Shown: positions 1 to 10,291 of the stretch, piece after piece
Layout: each line of letters starts with the position of its first letter
Numbering within the stretch: the first letter of the stretch is position 1
Assembly: GCF_036240795.1 (NCBI RefSeq)
Contig: NZ_CP108454.1
Coordinates: forward strand, 6,508,001-6,572,000
DNA length: 64,000 bases
Direction: 5' to 3'
From: Streptomyces sp. NBC_01268
GTDB taxonomy: Bacteria; Actinomycetota; Actinomycetes; Streptomycetales; Streptomycetaceae
Position numbers and translations under genes: made by a program
Notes under the pieces: generated by a model
Told to the model about the DNA's origin: nothing
What the model saw: only the letters and a program-made list of their open reading frames with translations
Databases searched by the model: none

Positions 1-475
1 GGCATCACCGCCCTCACCGAACGGCTCGGCACACCCGACCAGGCCGGGCTCGTCTACGCCGCGATGGGCGTGATGAGCGCGGCCGCCGGGTTCGCCATGG
101 CCGCCGTGCCCGCCCGGATCGGCCTCGGCACCCGCTGGCGCGCCGCCACCGGCGCCCTCGTCGTGCTCGCCGCGCCCCTCGTCCTCGTCGACACGCTCGG
201 CGGGCTCTACGCGGGCGTCGTCGTCCTCGGCGTCGCCTACGCCCCGCACCTCATCACCGTCTTCGGCCTCACCGAGCGGATCGTGCCGCCCGCCCGGCTC
301 GCCGAGTCCATGGCCTTCCTCACCAGCGGCATCGTCGGCGGCCAGGCCCTCGCGCTGGCCGCGGCGGCCCGGCTCGCCGACACGCACGGCGCCCCGGCCG
401 CCTTCGGGGTGGCGGCCGGGGCGGCCGTGGCCTGCGCGGTCCTCTCCTGGACGGTCCGCCTCCGCACCGGTCCGG

Positions 476-2596
<2,121 letters not shown>

Positions 2597-2674
2597 AGAC
2601 GAACTCTTCCACTTCTGATCCGGGTGCAAGGGGTGTACTTCGGCCAGATCCTGCCCGAAAGAGGGGCAACCTCC

Positions 2675-2694
2675 TAGGACTTCGGCCCGTCCTA
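2675..2694. promoter_or_regulatory. Inverted repeat in glgX/amine-oxidase divergent region
   Basis: TAGGAC at 2675-2680 and GTCCTA at 2689-2694 form a perfect 6-bp inverted repeat with an 8-nt spacer. It lies in the 147-bp region between two divergent starts. It could be an operator for either gene. No regulator is encoded beside it, so the assignment is only positional. Confidence 0.3.
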
Positions 2695-2743
2695 CCGGGT
2701 GACCACAGAGAAATAGGGGAAATCCTGCTTCAAGGGGGGAAGT

Positions 2744-3577
2744 GTGTACGAAATAGTGCGCCGTCACCTGGGGAAGGTGGTGGCCGGTGCGGCGATGGCG
2801 GTGACGGGGACCGCCATCGCCGTCGCGGTCGCGGTGCCCGGCAGCGCGGGGGCCGACGACGCCCCGCCGGGCCGCACCGCGGCCCAGGGCTCCCGGGCGG
2901 CCGGCGGGAGCGGACAGCAGGGCGGGGGAGCGGCGGATCCCGGGCCCGCGCCGGGACCGGCGGCGCTCGCCTCGGCGCCGCCCGAGGGGGCGAAGGGGAT
3001 CGGCACCGACCCGCTCACCGACGACGAGCTGAAGCGGGCCGAGGCCCTGGCGCTGACCCCGCCCGGCGCCGCCGCCCAGCGGAACGTCGAGGGCGGCCGG
3101 GGCCCCCAGCACCTCGCCACCGAACTGGCCGACCCGCAGCCCGGTGAGCAGTCCGGCGGCCCGCGCCGCGCCGAGGTCCGCTTCTACGACTACGGGCGCG
3201 ACGAGCTCATCACCCGCACCGTCAACCTCGACACGGGCAAGGTCGAGCAGTCCGGCGCCCAGCGCGGCGTGCAGCCCTCCGCCCACCCCGAGGAGCTGCG
3301 CGCGGCGCTCGGCCTGATCCTGGCGAGCCCGCTGGGCAAGGGGGTCAAGGAGGACTACAAGGACGCCACCGGCAAGGAGCTCACCTCCACCGACCAGCTC
3401 TGGTTCAACGGGGACCTCTACCGCACCTACCGCGAGGCGGACGTCCCCGCGCAGCTCGCCAAGTGCGGCGAGCACCGCTGCGTCCGGCTCGTCACCAAGG
3501 TCCTCAACGGCGCCTGGATCGACACCCGCGACCTGATCGTCGACCTCAGCGCCAGGACCGTCACCCGCGCCGGCTGA
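2744..3577 (+). CDS. Secreted TynB-like amine oxidase subunit (CuAO N-domain-like)
   Basis: This 277-aa protein starts at GTG 2744, with AGGGGGGA 5 nt upstream. Residues 1 to about 36 form an Ala/Val-rich signal peptide (VVAGAAMAVTGTAIAV). A Gly/Pro-rich linker follows, then about 180 residues that resemble the N2/N3 domains of copper amine oxidases: DPLTDDELKRAEALAL, then RRAEVRFYDYGRDELITRTV and LDTGKVEQS. No catalytic residues are present. The next gene, 84 bp downstream on the same strand, encodes only the catalytic domain of a copper amine oxidase. The two together therefore look like one enzyme split into two secreted subunits, matching the arrangement annotated in actinobacteria as tyramine oxidase subunit B plus amine oxidase. 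The substrate assignment is by family analogy only. Confidence 0.7.
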   Translation: MYEIVRRHLGKVVAGAAMAVTGTAIAVAVAVPGSAGADDAPPGRTAAQGSRAAGGSGQQGGGAADPGPAPGPAALASAPPEGAKGIGTDPLTDDELKRAEALALTPPGAAAQRNVEGGRGPQHLATELADPQPGEQSGGPRRAEVRFYDYGRDELITRTVNLDTGKVEQSGAQRGVQPSAHPEELRAALGLILASPLGKGVKEDYKDATGKELTSTDQLWFNGDLYRTYREADVPAQLAKCGEHRCVRLVTKVLNGAWIDTRDLIVDLSARTVTRAG

Positions 3578-3661
3578 CCACCGGCCCGCACCACCCCCGC
3601 GCCGGCCGACCACCCGGCCCGGGAGACCACCCGCACATCCGTACCGAGGGAGTACGCACCC

Positions 3662-4960
3662 ATGTCCGTACCGCGACTTCGGCGTGCCCGCAGGCGGGGC
3701 GCCGTCCTCGCCGCCGGCGCCCTGCTCGGCACCACCGTCGCCACCACCACCGCGGCCACCCCCGTGAGCGCCGCGCCCGTGCCGCCGCGACCCGACTGCT
3801 CCGCCGCCTACCGCATCGAGCAGAAGCTGGACGGCGGCACCGTCTGGCGCATGTGCTGGCGCTACGACACCGACTCCGGGCTCGTCCTGGACAAGGTCAC
3901 CTACCAGCCGCCCGGCGAGGCCGCCCCCATCCGGGTGCTCAACAGCGCCAAACTGGCCCAGATCCACGTCCCGTACGACGACGGCAACGCCGAGTACGAC
4001 GACCTCACCGGCGCCGGCTTCGGCTGGGGCCTGCAGAACCTGAAGCCCGGCGAGTGTCCCGGCGGCACCATCACCTCGGTGAAGGTCCCCGAGGTCGGCA
4101 AGGTCAACGGTCTGTGCACCACCACCCGGGCCCGCGGCCACGCCTACCGGATGGCCGCCGACGAGGGCGGCAAGGTCTGGCAGGCACAGGGCAAGGACCT
4201 GCTCGTCTACACCGTCAACAAGGTCGGCTGGTACGAGTACATCACCGAGTGGCGCTTCTCCTCCGACGGCATGATAGGCGCCAACGTCGGTGCCACCGGC
4301 AGCCTCTCGCCGGTCGACTACAACGCCACCGACGGACGCGGCTGGCCCATCGGCAAGGGCGCCCGCGACTACGCCACCAGCCACGCCCACAACGTCTTCT
4401 GGAAGCTGGACTTCGGCCTGGACGGCAGCTCCAAGGGCCGCATCGAGCAGTACGACTCCAAGGTCACCCCGCCCGTCCGGGGCGGCAGCCCGACCGTGAA
4501 GACCACCCGCACCCCGGTCACCAAGGAGCTCGCCGGCGACGCGAAGAACATGCGCTGGTGGCGGGTGGTGAGCGCGACCGGCAAGAACAAGGACGGCCAC
4601 GCCCGCTCGTACGAGATCGTGCCGGGCCACACCAACAGCTACGCCGGCCGCCCGTTCACCAAGCACGACGTCTACTTCACCCAGGCGCGGGCCTGCGAGC
4701 AGTTCGCCAGCAACAACATCCTCGACTGCGGCCGGAACGCCCCCGACAGCGTGGACAAGTGGGTCAACGGGGAGACCCTGACCAACCCGGCGGTGTGGGT
4801 CAACATCGGGTTCCACCACGTCGCCCGGGACGAGGACCAGCAGCCGATGCCGGTCCACTGGCAGGGATTCCAGCTCGCCCCCCGGGACGTAACCGCTATG
4901 AATCCGCTCACTCCGGCCGATCTCGCCGGCCAGAACGGGGCCCCGGTTCCGCGCAGTTGA
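3662..4960 (+). CDS. Copper amine oxidase catalytic subunit (short, secreted)
   Basis: This 432-aa protein has a Sec or Tat-like signal peptide (RRARRRGAVLAAGALLG) and corresponds to the C-terminal catalytic domain of copper amine oxidases. Visible landmarks are a catalytic-base region VPYDDGNAEYDD, a candidate topaquinone precursor Tyr191 in GWYEY, copper ligands His241 and His243 in SHAHN, and the third ligand His386 in GFHHVARDED. The normal family length is about 620-680 aa; the missing N domains appear to be supplied by the gene just upstream. The residue before the topaquinone Tyr is Trp, whereas the family consensus has Asn, so cofactor formation is not certain. The ATG at 3662 has GAGGGAG about 9 nt upstream. 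Expected reaction: amine + O2 + H2O to aldehyde + NH3 + H2O2 outside the cell. Confidence 0.8.
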   Translation: MSVPRLRRARRRGAVLAAGALLGTTVATTTAATPVSAAPVPPRPDCSAAYRIEQKLDGGTVWRMCWRYDTDSGLVLDKVTYQPPGEAAPIRVLNSAKLAQIHVPYDDGNAEYDDLTGAGFGWGLQNLKPGECPGGTITSVKVPEVGKVNGLCTTTRARGHAYRMAADEGGKVWQAQGKDLLVYTVNKVGWYEYITEWRFSSDGMIGANVGATGSLSPVDYNATDGRGWPIGKGARDYATSHAHNVFWKLDFGLDGSSKGRIEQYDSKVTPPVRGGSPTVKTTRTPVTKELAGDAKNMRWWRVVSATGKNKDGHARSYEIVPGHTNSYAGRPFTKHDVYFTQARACEQFASNNILDCGRNAPDSVDKWVNGETLTNPAVWVNIGFHHVARDEDQQPMPVHWQGFQLAPRDVTAMNPLTPADLAGQNGAPVPRS

Positions 4961-5060
4961 GCAACGACCGGTCGATCCTGCTGCATCGCCTCCCGCTCCC
5001 GGAGTACCCTTCCTTGATCGTTGTCAGTGCGGGTGTCCGGGAGCAGAAGGCGGTGCGCGG

Positions 5061-6314
5061 GTGAGCTCGGGAGGTCTGGAGCTGCCCCCAGGGGACGCGG
5101 GTCAGGAGGCGGATCCCGCGGACCCCGCGGACGCGCCGCCCGGCGCGGTCTCCGTCGCCCGCCCGGTCGAGATCGGGGCCGAGCTCGACTGGGGTGCGGA
5201 CGCGTGGAGCGAGGTGCGCACCCGGGCCCAGCGGGCCGGCCGCGCCTACATCTGGCTCAACCTCGTCGAGCAGCGGCTGAGGGCCGTCGTCGCGGCGGTG
5301 CTGCGGCCGGTCTACGAGCCGGTGCACGGCGAGGAGTGGGTGGTCGCCGCGGCCGGGCCGGCCGGCCAGGAGTGGGTCCAGCGGGCGGTGGCCGTCCGCG
5401 AGGTCTCGCGGCGCAAGGGCTATCTGCTCGACCCGGCCGACGACAACGTGCTCAGCTTCCTCACCCTCCCGCAGCTGCGGGAGCTGATGGTGCAGCACTG
5501 GCCGTGCTTCGAGCCCTACTTCGACGACCGGCGCGAGGTGGAACTGGCCCTGGACGAGCTGGAGGTGACCCGCAACGTCGTCTCCCGCAACCGGGCCCTC
5601 TCGCTGACCGTGCTGGCCCAGTCCGAGCGGGCCTCCGCCCGGCTCCTGGAGATCCTCGGGAGCGGGGCGGGAGTGCCCTCCGCCGACCGGCTGCCGGTCG
5701 ACGCCGTCGAGGACCTGGTCGGCGACCGCTACGCCGACGTCGTCTCCGTCCACCCCGACCGGGTCCGCCTCCAGCGGCAGCTGCCCGCCGAGGACCTGTT
5801 CGGCGGGGCCCGGCGGCTCGACGCCACCGGCATAGGCCTGAACCTGCTCGTGCAGAACTTCTCCGGGCGCCGGATGATCCGGCTCGCCGAGTCCGGCTGC
5901 CGGATCCGGCTGCTCTTCCTCAACCCGGCCAGCAGCGCGGTCAAGCGGCGCGAGCGGGAACTCGGCCTCAAGAAGGGCGAGCTGAGCCGCGCGGTGGAGA
6001 TGAACATCCTGCACATGCGCCGGGTCCGCTCCAAGCTGCGCGATCCCGGCGCCTTCCAGATCCACGTCTTCGACGAGACCCCGCGGTTCACCGCCTACCT
6101 GGTCGACGGGGACGGTCCGGACGGGCTCGCCGTCGTCCAGTCGTACCTGCGCAAGGCGCGGGGCATGGAGGCGCCCGTGCTGGTGCTGCGCGGCGGGGGG
6201 CGGACCGTGGTGCGCTCCGGGCACGGCCCCGACCGTGACGCAGAACACGGGCTTTTCTGGACATATCGGGAGGAATTCGAGTCCGTGTGGCTCGATTCCC
6301 GACCCGTCTCCTGA
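5061..6314 (+). CDS. SAV2148-family HEPN-domain protein
   Basis: This 417-aa protein starts with GTG at 5061. A disordered Asp/Ala/Pro-rich N-terminus (1-45) is followed by an alpha-helical region (about 46-200) matching the actinobacterial SAV2148 HEPN family. Residues 171-176 read RNVVSR, where RNase-type HEPN domains carry R-N-x-x-x-H; Arg stands in place of His, so nuclease activity is doubtful. A second region (about 245-405) has NFSGRRMIRLAESGC and IRLLFLNP, reminiscent of the sensor/PLD-like modules found in regulatory proteins. No signal peptide or membrane segment is visible. It lies upstream of an exonuclease gene but is separated from it by 97 bp. The function is unknown. Confidence 0.65.
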   Translation: MSSGGLELPPGDAGQEADPADPADAPPGAVSVARPVEIGAELDWGADAWSEVRTRAQRAGRAYIWLNLVEQRLRAVVAAVLRPVYEPVHGEEWVVAAAGPAGQEWVQRAVAVREVSRRKGYLLDPADDNVLSFLTLPQLRELMVQHWPCFEPYFDDRREVELALDELEVTRNVVSRNRALSLTVLAQSERASARLLEILGSGAGVPSADRLPVDAVEDLVGDRYADVVSVHPDRVRLQRQLPAEDLFGGARRLDATGIGLNLLVQNFSGRRMIRLAESGCRIRLLFLNPASSAVKRRERELGLKKGELSRAVEMNILHMRRVRSKLRDPGAFQIHVFDETPRFTAYLVDGDGPDGLAVVQSYLRKARGMEAPVLVLRGGGRTVVRSGHGPDRDAEHGLFWTYREEFESVWLDSRPVS

Positions 6315-6411
6315 CCCCTCCGGCCGCTTCCCGGCCGCCCCCCGGCCGGATTGTCAGTGGCGCGTGCGAGGGTGTTCAGCACCACGGGGGAGATCACGTA
6401 AGGAGGACCCG

Positions 6412-7140
6412 ATGGCTTGGCACGCGGAAATGCTGGTCGGCTTCGACCTGGAGACCACCGGCACCGAACCGCTGGAGGCCCGGATCGTCACGGCCTCGGT
6501 CGTCGGCGTCCACGGCGGCCGGGTGGTCCGCCGGCACGACTGGCTCGCCGACCCCGGCATCCGCATCCCGGAGCAGGCCTCCGCGATCCACGGCATCAGC
6601 AGCGAGCGGGCCGCGGCCGAGGGCCGGCCGGTGCGCGAGGTCGCCGACGAGATCGCCGACACGCTGACGGGGTACTGGCGGGACGGCGTCCCGGTCGTCG
6701 CCTACAACGCCTCGTTCGACCTGACCCTGCTCACCGCCGAGCTGCGCCGGCACGGACTGCCCTCGCTCAGCGAGCGCCTGGGCACCCCCGCCCCCTCCAT
6801 AGGCCCCGTCATCGACCCGTACACCATCGACCGGGCCGTCGACCGCTACCGGCGCGGCAAGCGCACCCTCGAAGCGGTCTGCACCGAGTACGGGGTGGCG
6901 CTCACCAGCGCCCACCAGGCGGCCGCCGACGCGCTGGCCGCCGTGGAGGTGGCCGTGGCGATAGCCGAACGCCACGCGTCCGTCGCCGCCCTCGCCCCGG
7001 CCGAGCTGCACGAACGCCAGATCGACTGGTACCGGGAGTGGGCCGAGGACTTCCAGTCCTTCCTGCGCCGCAAGGGCAGCGCCGACGCGGTCGTCGACCC
7101 GGTCTGGCCGCTGCGCACCCCGGCGCCGGTCGCGGGCTAG
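6412..7140 (+). CDS. DnaQ-like 3'-5' exonuclease domain protein
   Basis: This 242-aa protein has the DEDD exonuclease signature: Exo I in VGFDLETTG (Asp and Glu), Exo II in AYNASFDLTLL, and Exo III in the C-terminal HQAAADALAA. It should remove 3' nucleotides from DNA or RNA, like the epsilon subunit of DNA polymerase III or related stand-alone exonucleases. The start at 6412 is decided by AAGGAGGA, about 4 nt upstream; the open frame extends 5' but without homology. It converges on the ZapE-like gene with only 10 bp between the stops. The exact substrate cannot be predicted. Confidence 0.88.
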   Translation: MAWHAEMLVGFDLETTGTEPLEARIVTASVVGVHGGRVVRRHDWLADPGIRIPEQASAIHGISSERAAAEGRPVREVADEIADTLTGYWRDGVPVVAYNASFDLTLLTAELRRHGLPSLSERLGTPAPSIGPVIDPYTIDRAVDRYRRGKRTLEAVCTEYGVALTSAHQAAADALAAVEVAVAIAERHASVAALAPAELHERQIDWYREWAEDFQSFLRRKGSADAVVDPVWPLRTPAPVAG

Positions 7141-7150
7141 CCGGGGAAGG

Positions 7151-8227
7151 TCAGACGGGGCGGGCCGGGTCCGTCCGCCGGAGCATCGCGAGGCGGCTGG
7201 CCGTGCGGTCCAGGTCGCGGGTGAGGGCCTGTCCGTCGGGGAGGCCGGCCAGGGGGTCGGCACCGATGAGGACGAGCCGGATGTCACGGTCGCAGGCCAC
7301 GTCGACGAGGTTCGCGAACCACTGCCGTCCGTCCGCCGAGGCCTCGGTCAGCGCGGGCACCCCGTCGAGGACCAGGGTGGGGAACCGCTCGGCGAGGGCC
7401 AGGTAGTCGGGGACCCCCGTCGTCGCCTCGCACAGGGCGTCGAAGGCGAACCAGACGAGGCCGCCGCGTACCGCGCGGGCCGGCAGCTCCCGCAGGTGTG
7501 CCTGGACGGCGGTGGCCTCCGCCGGCTCCGGGACGGGGAGGCCGAGCGCCGCGAGGCCGGTGTCGCCCGGGGACAGGCACAGGCCCGTCGCGAACCGGCG
7601 GCCGCCGTCCGCCGCCGGGGGTGCCGCGACGCGGCGGAAGTCCACCGGACCCGTCACGTCCAGGACGTCCATCCGCTCCTCGATCAGGCGGATGGTCGGC
7701 TCGAACAGGTGGTGGTAGAGCGGGTCCGGCATCAGCCCGGCGGGCGGGTAGTTCGAGGTGGTGACCAGCGTGATCCTGCGGTCGAGGAGCGTGCGGAAGA
7801 GACGGGCGATCAGCATCGCGTCGCCCGCGTCGTGTGCGTGGAACTCGTCGAAGACCAGGACCCGGCTGTCGCCGATCAGCTCGTCGAGCGCGCTGTCGAC
7901 GGCGCTCTGCCCGTCGTGCCGGGCACCCGGCCTGGTCACCCCGTCGTGCAGCCTGCGGAAGAAGTCGTGGAAGTGCAGGCGGCGCTTGCGGCCGGTGGGC
8001 AGCCCCTCGTAGAAGGTGTCCACCAGCCAGGACTTCCCCCGGCCCACCGGGCCCCAGACGTACAGGTCGCGCGGCGGCCTGGGGAAGGTCCAGGCCGGGC
8101 GGGCGAGTTCGCCCGCCAGCAGGGCCAGCCGTTCGACGGCGGCCTCCTGTGCGGGGGCGACCGAGAAGCCGCGTCGTGCCGCCGCCTCGTCGAAATGGCG
8201 GCGCATGGCCTGGGCGTGCTGGGGCAC
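7151..8227 (-). CDS. zapE: AFG1/ZapE-type cell division ATPase
   Basis: This 358-aa P-loop ATPase has a Walker A motif GPVGRGKSWL, a Walker B motif LVFDEFHAHD, and a sensor-like motif VTTSNYPP. The segment FHDFFRRLHDG between them is typical of AFG1/ZapE proteins. In Proteobacteria ZapE modulates FtsZ rings; in actinobacteria the role is untested. GTG at 8227 and ATG at 8206 are both possible starts. Neither has a clear ribosome binding site, and homology begins near MRRHFDEAAARRGF, so the shorter form is plausible. Confidence 0.85.
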   Translation of the reverse strand: MPQHAQAMRRHFDEAAARRGFSVAPAQEAAVERLALLAGELARPAWTFPRPPRDLYVWGPVGRGKSWLVDTFYEGLPTGRKRRLHFHDFFRRLHDGVTRPGARHDGQSAVDSALDELIGDSRVLVFDEFHAHDAGDAMLIARLFRTLLDRRITLVTTSNYPPAGLMPDPLYHHLFEPTIRLIEERMDVLDVTGPVDFRRVAAPPAADGGRRFATGLCLSPGDTGLAALGLPVPEPAEATAVQAHLRELPARAVRGGLVWFAFDALCEATTGVPDYLALAERFPTLVLDGVPALTEASADGRQWFANLVDVACDRDIRLVLIGADPLAGLPDGQALTRDLDRTASRLAMLRRTDPARPV

Positions 8228-8290
8228 CGGTCGGTTCGTCCGTTCGTACGCGGGGGCTCGGCAGGGTGTCGGGAGGAGGGGGCGGGGCCC

Positions 8291-8357
8291 CTAGGGCCTG
8301 TCGTCAAACTCCCGCCTGCCCCGCGGGCGACGACGGGAGTTTGACGACAGGCCCTAG
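8291..8357. repeat. 67-bp palindromic MITE-like repeat, short copy
   Basis: The element runs from CTAG to CTAG with near-perfect inverted arms (GGCCTGTCGTCAAACTC ... its complement) and a GC-rich centre. It is related to the 179-bp copy at 17463-17641: the right ends match closely and the left ends differ at a few bases, while the middle of the long copy is missing here. The terminal CTAG on the right provides the TAG stop of the adjacent minus-strand hydrolase. The RNA would also fold into a strong hairpin, so it may act as a terminator. Confidence 0.8.
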
Positions 8358-9184
8358 CCGTTCTCCTTGAGGAAGGAGAGGAGCAGCTCGTTGACCCTCT
8401 CCGGCTGGTCCAGCTGGAGCCAGTGGCCGGCGTCCTCGACCCGCTCGTAGCGCCAGGATCCGGCGACGTACGCGGACGTGCCCGTCATCTGCGCCTCGGT
8501 GAGGAAGCGGTCGCCGGTGGACCAGACGCCCATCACGGGGACCTGCTCCGGCAGCGGCGGCAGCGGCAGCGCAGGGGCGAACTGGACCTCGGCCGGCACG
8601 CCCGAGCGGTAGATGTTCAGCGCCGCCGTCAACGCGCCCGGCGCCCGCAGCGGCTCCAGCACGGCCTCCGCGTCGGGATGCTCGCCGAGCATGTCGCGCA
8701 GGTGGGCGAAGTCGTCGTGGGACAGCCAGTTCTCGGCGAGCTCCGGCAGCTGGAACAGCAGCATGTACCAGGAGCGCTGCCGCTGCTCCCAGCCCGCGCC
8801 CCGGATGGCCCCGAAGTGGCCGACGGACAGGATGGCCAGGCTCCGCACCAGCTCCGGCCGGACCTGGGCGAGGCCCTGGACGATGCCCGAGCCCCAGTCG
8901 TGCCCGACCACATGGGCGCGGTCGATCTCCAGGTGCCCGAGCAGCTCCACCAGGTTCGCCGCCGAGGCCGCCGGGGAGTAGGCCTCCGGGCCGCCCTCCG
9001 GCCGGTCCGAGGCGCCGAAGCCCCGCAGGGTCGGCGCGATCGTCCGGAATCCGGCGGCGTTCAGCGCGGGCACCTGGTGCCGCCACAGATGGTGGGAGTC
9101 CGGGAAGCCGTGCACCAGCAGCACGGCCGGTCCCTCGCCGCTCACCTCGACGTCCAGCGTGACGTCCGAAAGCTCCACCCGCAT
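8354..9184 (-). CDS. Alpha/beta hydrolase, epoxide hydrolase-like
   Basis: The 276-aa protein starts at ATG 9184 (MRVELSDVTL); the open frame reaches 9226 but without homology. Family landmarks are HGFPDS (oxyanion loop), the nucleophile elbow GHDWGS with Asp as nucleophile, and the C-terminal catalytic His in DAGHWLQLDQP. An Asp nucleophile in an HDWG context points to soluble epoxide hydrolases or related dehalogenases rather than esterases. The substrate is unknown. Its stop codon lies in the terminal CTAG of the palindromic repeat at 8291-8357. Confidence 0.85.
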   Translation of the reverse strand: MRVELSDVTLDVEVSGEGPAVLLVHGFPDSHHLWRHQVPALNAAGFRTIAPTLRGFGASDRPEGGPEAYSPAASAANLVELLGHLEIDRAHVVGHDWGSGIVQGLAQVRPELVRSLAILSVGHFGAIRGAGWEQRQRSWYMLLFQLPELAENWLSHDDFAHLRDMLGEHPDAEAVLEPLRAPGALTAALNIYRSGVPAEVQFAPALPLPPLPEQVPVMGVWSTGDRFLTEAQMTGTSAYVAGSWRYERVEDAGHWLQLDQPERVNELLLSFLKENG

Positions 9185-9253
9185 CACAACACCCCGTTCC
9201 CGGAAGCCGGTTCGACAAGGAGTCATGATGTCAGGTCGGACGTCGGCCGGCCG

Positions 9254-10111
9254 TCAGAAGGGGTACCAGCGCACCTCGGGGTCGCCGTCCCGCAGCGAGG
9301 CGACCCGCCGCTCGAACTCGGCGAGCGCCTTCGGGTCGGCCGGCGCGTGCTGCGCGACCCAGGCACAGCTCGCGGTCTCCCGCGCCCCGCGCAGCACCGC
9401 GCAGCCCTCCCAGGCGCGCACGTCCCAGCCGTACGCGTCGGTGAAGGCGTCGTACGCGGCCGGGTCGAGGCCGTAGCGGTCGCGGGAGAGGGCCAGCACC
9501 ACCAGGTCGTGCTCGCGCAGATCGGAGGAGAAGGTCTCCAAGTCCACCAGGACCGGCCCCTCGGGGCCGACGTGGACGTTGCGGGGGAGGGCGTCGCCGT
9601 GGATCGGGCCGGGCGTCAGATGCGGGGTCAGGGCGGCGGCCGCCGGGGCGAAGGCGTCGCGGCGCTCGCGCAGGAACGCCGCGTCGGCCGGGTCGATCGC
9701 GTCGCCCGCCAGCCGCAGCCAGCGCTCCACCCCGCCGAGCAGCTCCCGGCGCGGCAGCGTGAGCCCGGCCGGCTCGGGCAGCGCGTGCACCTGCCGGAGC
9801 AGCGGCGCCAGGTCCCGGGGCTCGGTGGGCCGGACCGGGTCGGGCAGCCGGTGCCACAGGGTGACCGGGTGCCCCTCGGCGACCCGCGGCGTGGGCTCCG
9901 CCGCCCGTACGGCCGGCACGCCCGCCTCCGCCAGCCAGCCGGCCAGCGCCAGCTCCCGTTCGGCGCGCGGCAGCAGCTCGGCGTCCCGGCCGACCTTGAC
10001 CACCAGCTCGCCGAGGCCGAACACCGCGTTCTCGCCCAGCGCGAGCAGCGCCGCGTCGGCCGCCCGCAGTCCGGCGGCGGCCAGGATCTCCCGTGCCCGC
10101 GCCTCGTCCAT
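9254..10111 (-). CDS. APH-family small-molecule phosphotransferase
   Basis: This 285-aa protein shows the aminoglycoside/choline kinase fold: GENAVFGLGELVVKVGR (ATP-binding Lys), catalytic loop PIHGDALPRNV, and metal-binding LVDLETF. Such proteins phosphorylate small hydroxylated compounds. Most environmental actinobacterial members have no demonstrated antibiotic target, so resistance should not be assumed. ATG 10111 has GGGGAGAG about 6 nt upstream. It is divergent from the sugar ABC importer operon across a 180-bp region. Confidence 0.82.
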   Translation of the reverse strand: MDEARAREILAAAGLRAADAALLALGENAVFGLGELVVKVGRDAELLPRAERELALAGWLAEAGVPAVRAAEPTPRVAEGHPVTLWHRLPDPVRPTEPRDLAPLLRQVHALPEPAGLTLPRRELLGGVERWLRLAGDAIDPADAAFLRERRDAFAPAAAALTPHLTPGPIHGDALPRNVHVGPEGPVLVDLETFSSDLREHDLVVLALSRDRYGLDPAAYDAFTDAYGWDVRAWEGCAVLRGARETASCAWVAQHAPADPKALAEFERRVASLRDGDPEVRWYPF

Positions 10112-10169
10112 CGTTCTCTCCCCACAGCCGTCGCGTTTCCGCCAAAGTCTCGCATCCGCGCAGGTCGCC

Positions 10170-10198
10170 TTGACGAACCGACGGCCCCTCAGGACGAT
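10170..10198 (+). promoter_or_regulatory. Candidate sigma-70-type promoter for sugar ABC operon
   Basis: TTGACG at 10170-10175 and GACGAT at 10193-10198 are separated by 17 nt, a standard spacing, and lie about 95 bp before the first permease start. The -35 box is close to consensus and the -10 box is weak. No binding site for a sugar repressor was recognised. Confidence 0.35.
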
Positions 10199-10291
10199 GA
10201 CCGCCCTGGACAGCGTGACCGGTGCGAGGCGGCACACCGGCGGACCGGCCCGGCCGGCCCCCCGGGTCGACCGCGCGAAGGGGGCAGGTCT

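Noticed and set aside
9254..10111. APH-family kinase as an antibiotic resistance gene
   Set aside because: The fold alone does not show the substrate, and no resistance context (export, methylase or mobile element) is adjacent.
8423..10291. Upstream extension of the first sugar permease to 8423
   Set aside because: The added ~620 residues are antisense to the hydrolase and kinase genes and have no domain. GTG 10292 has a ribosome binding site and fits the permease family length.
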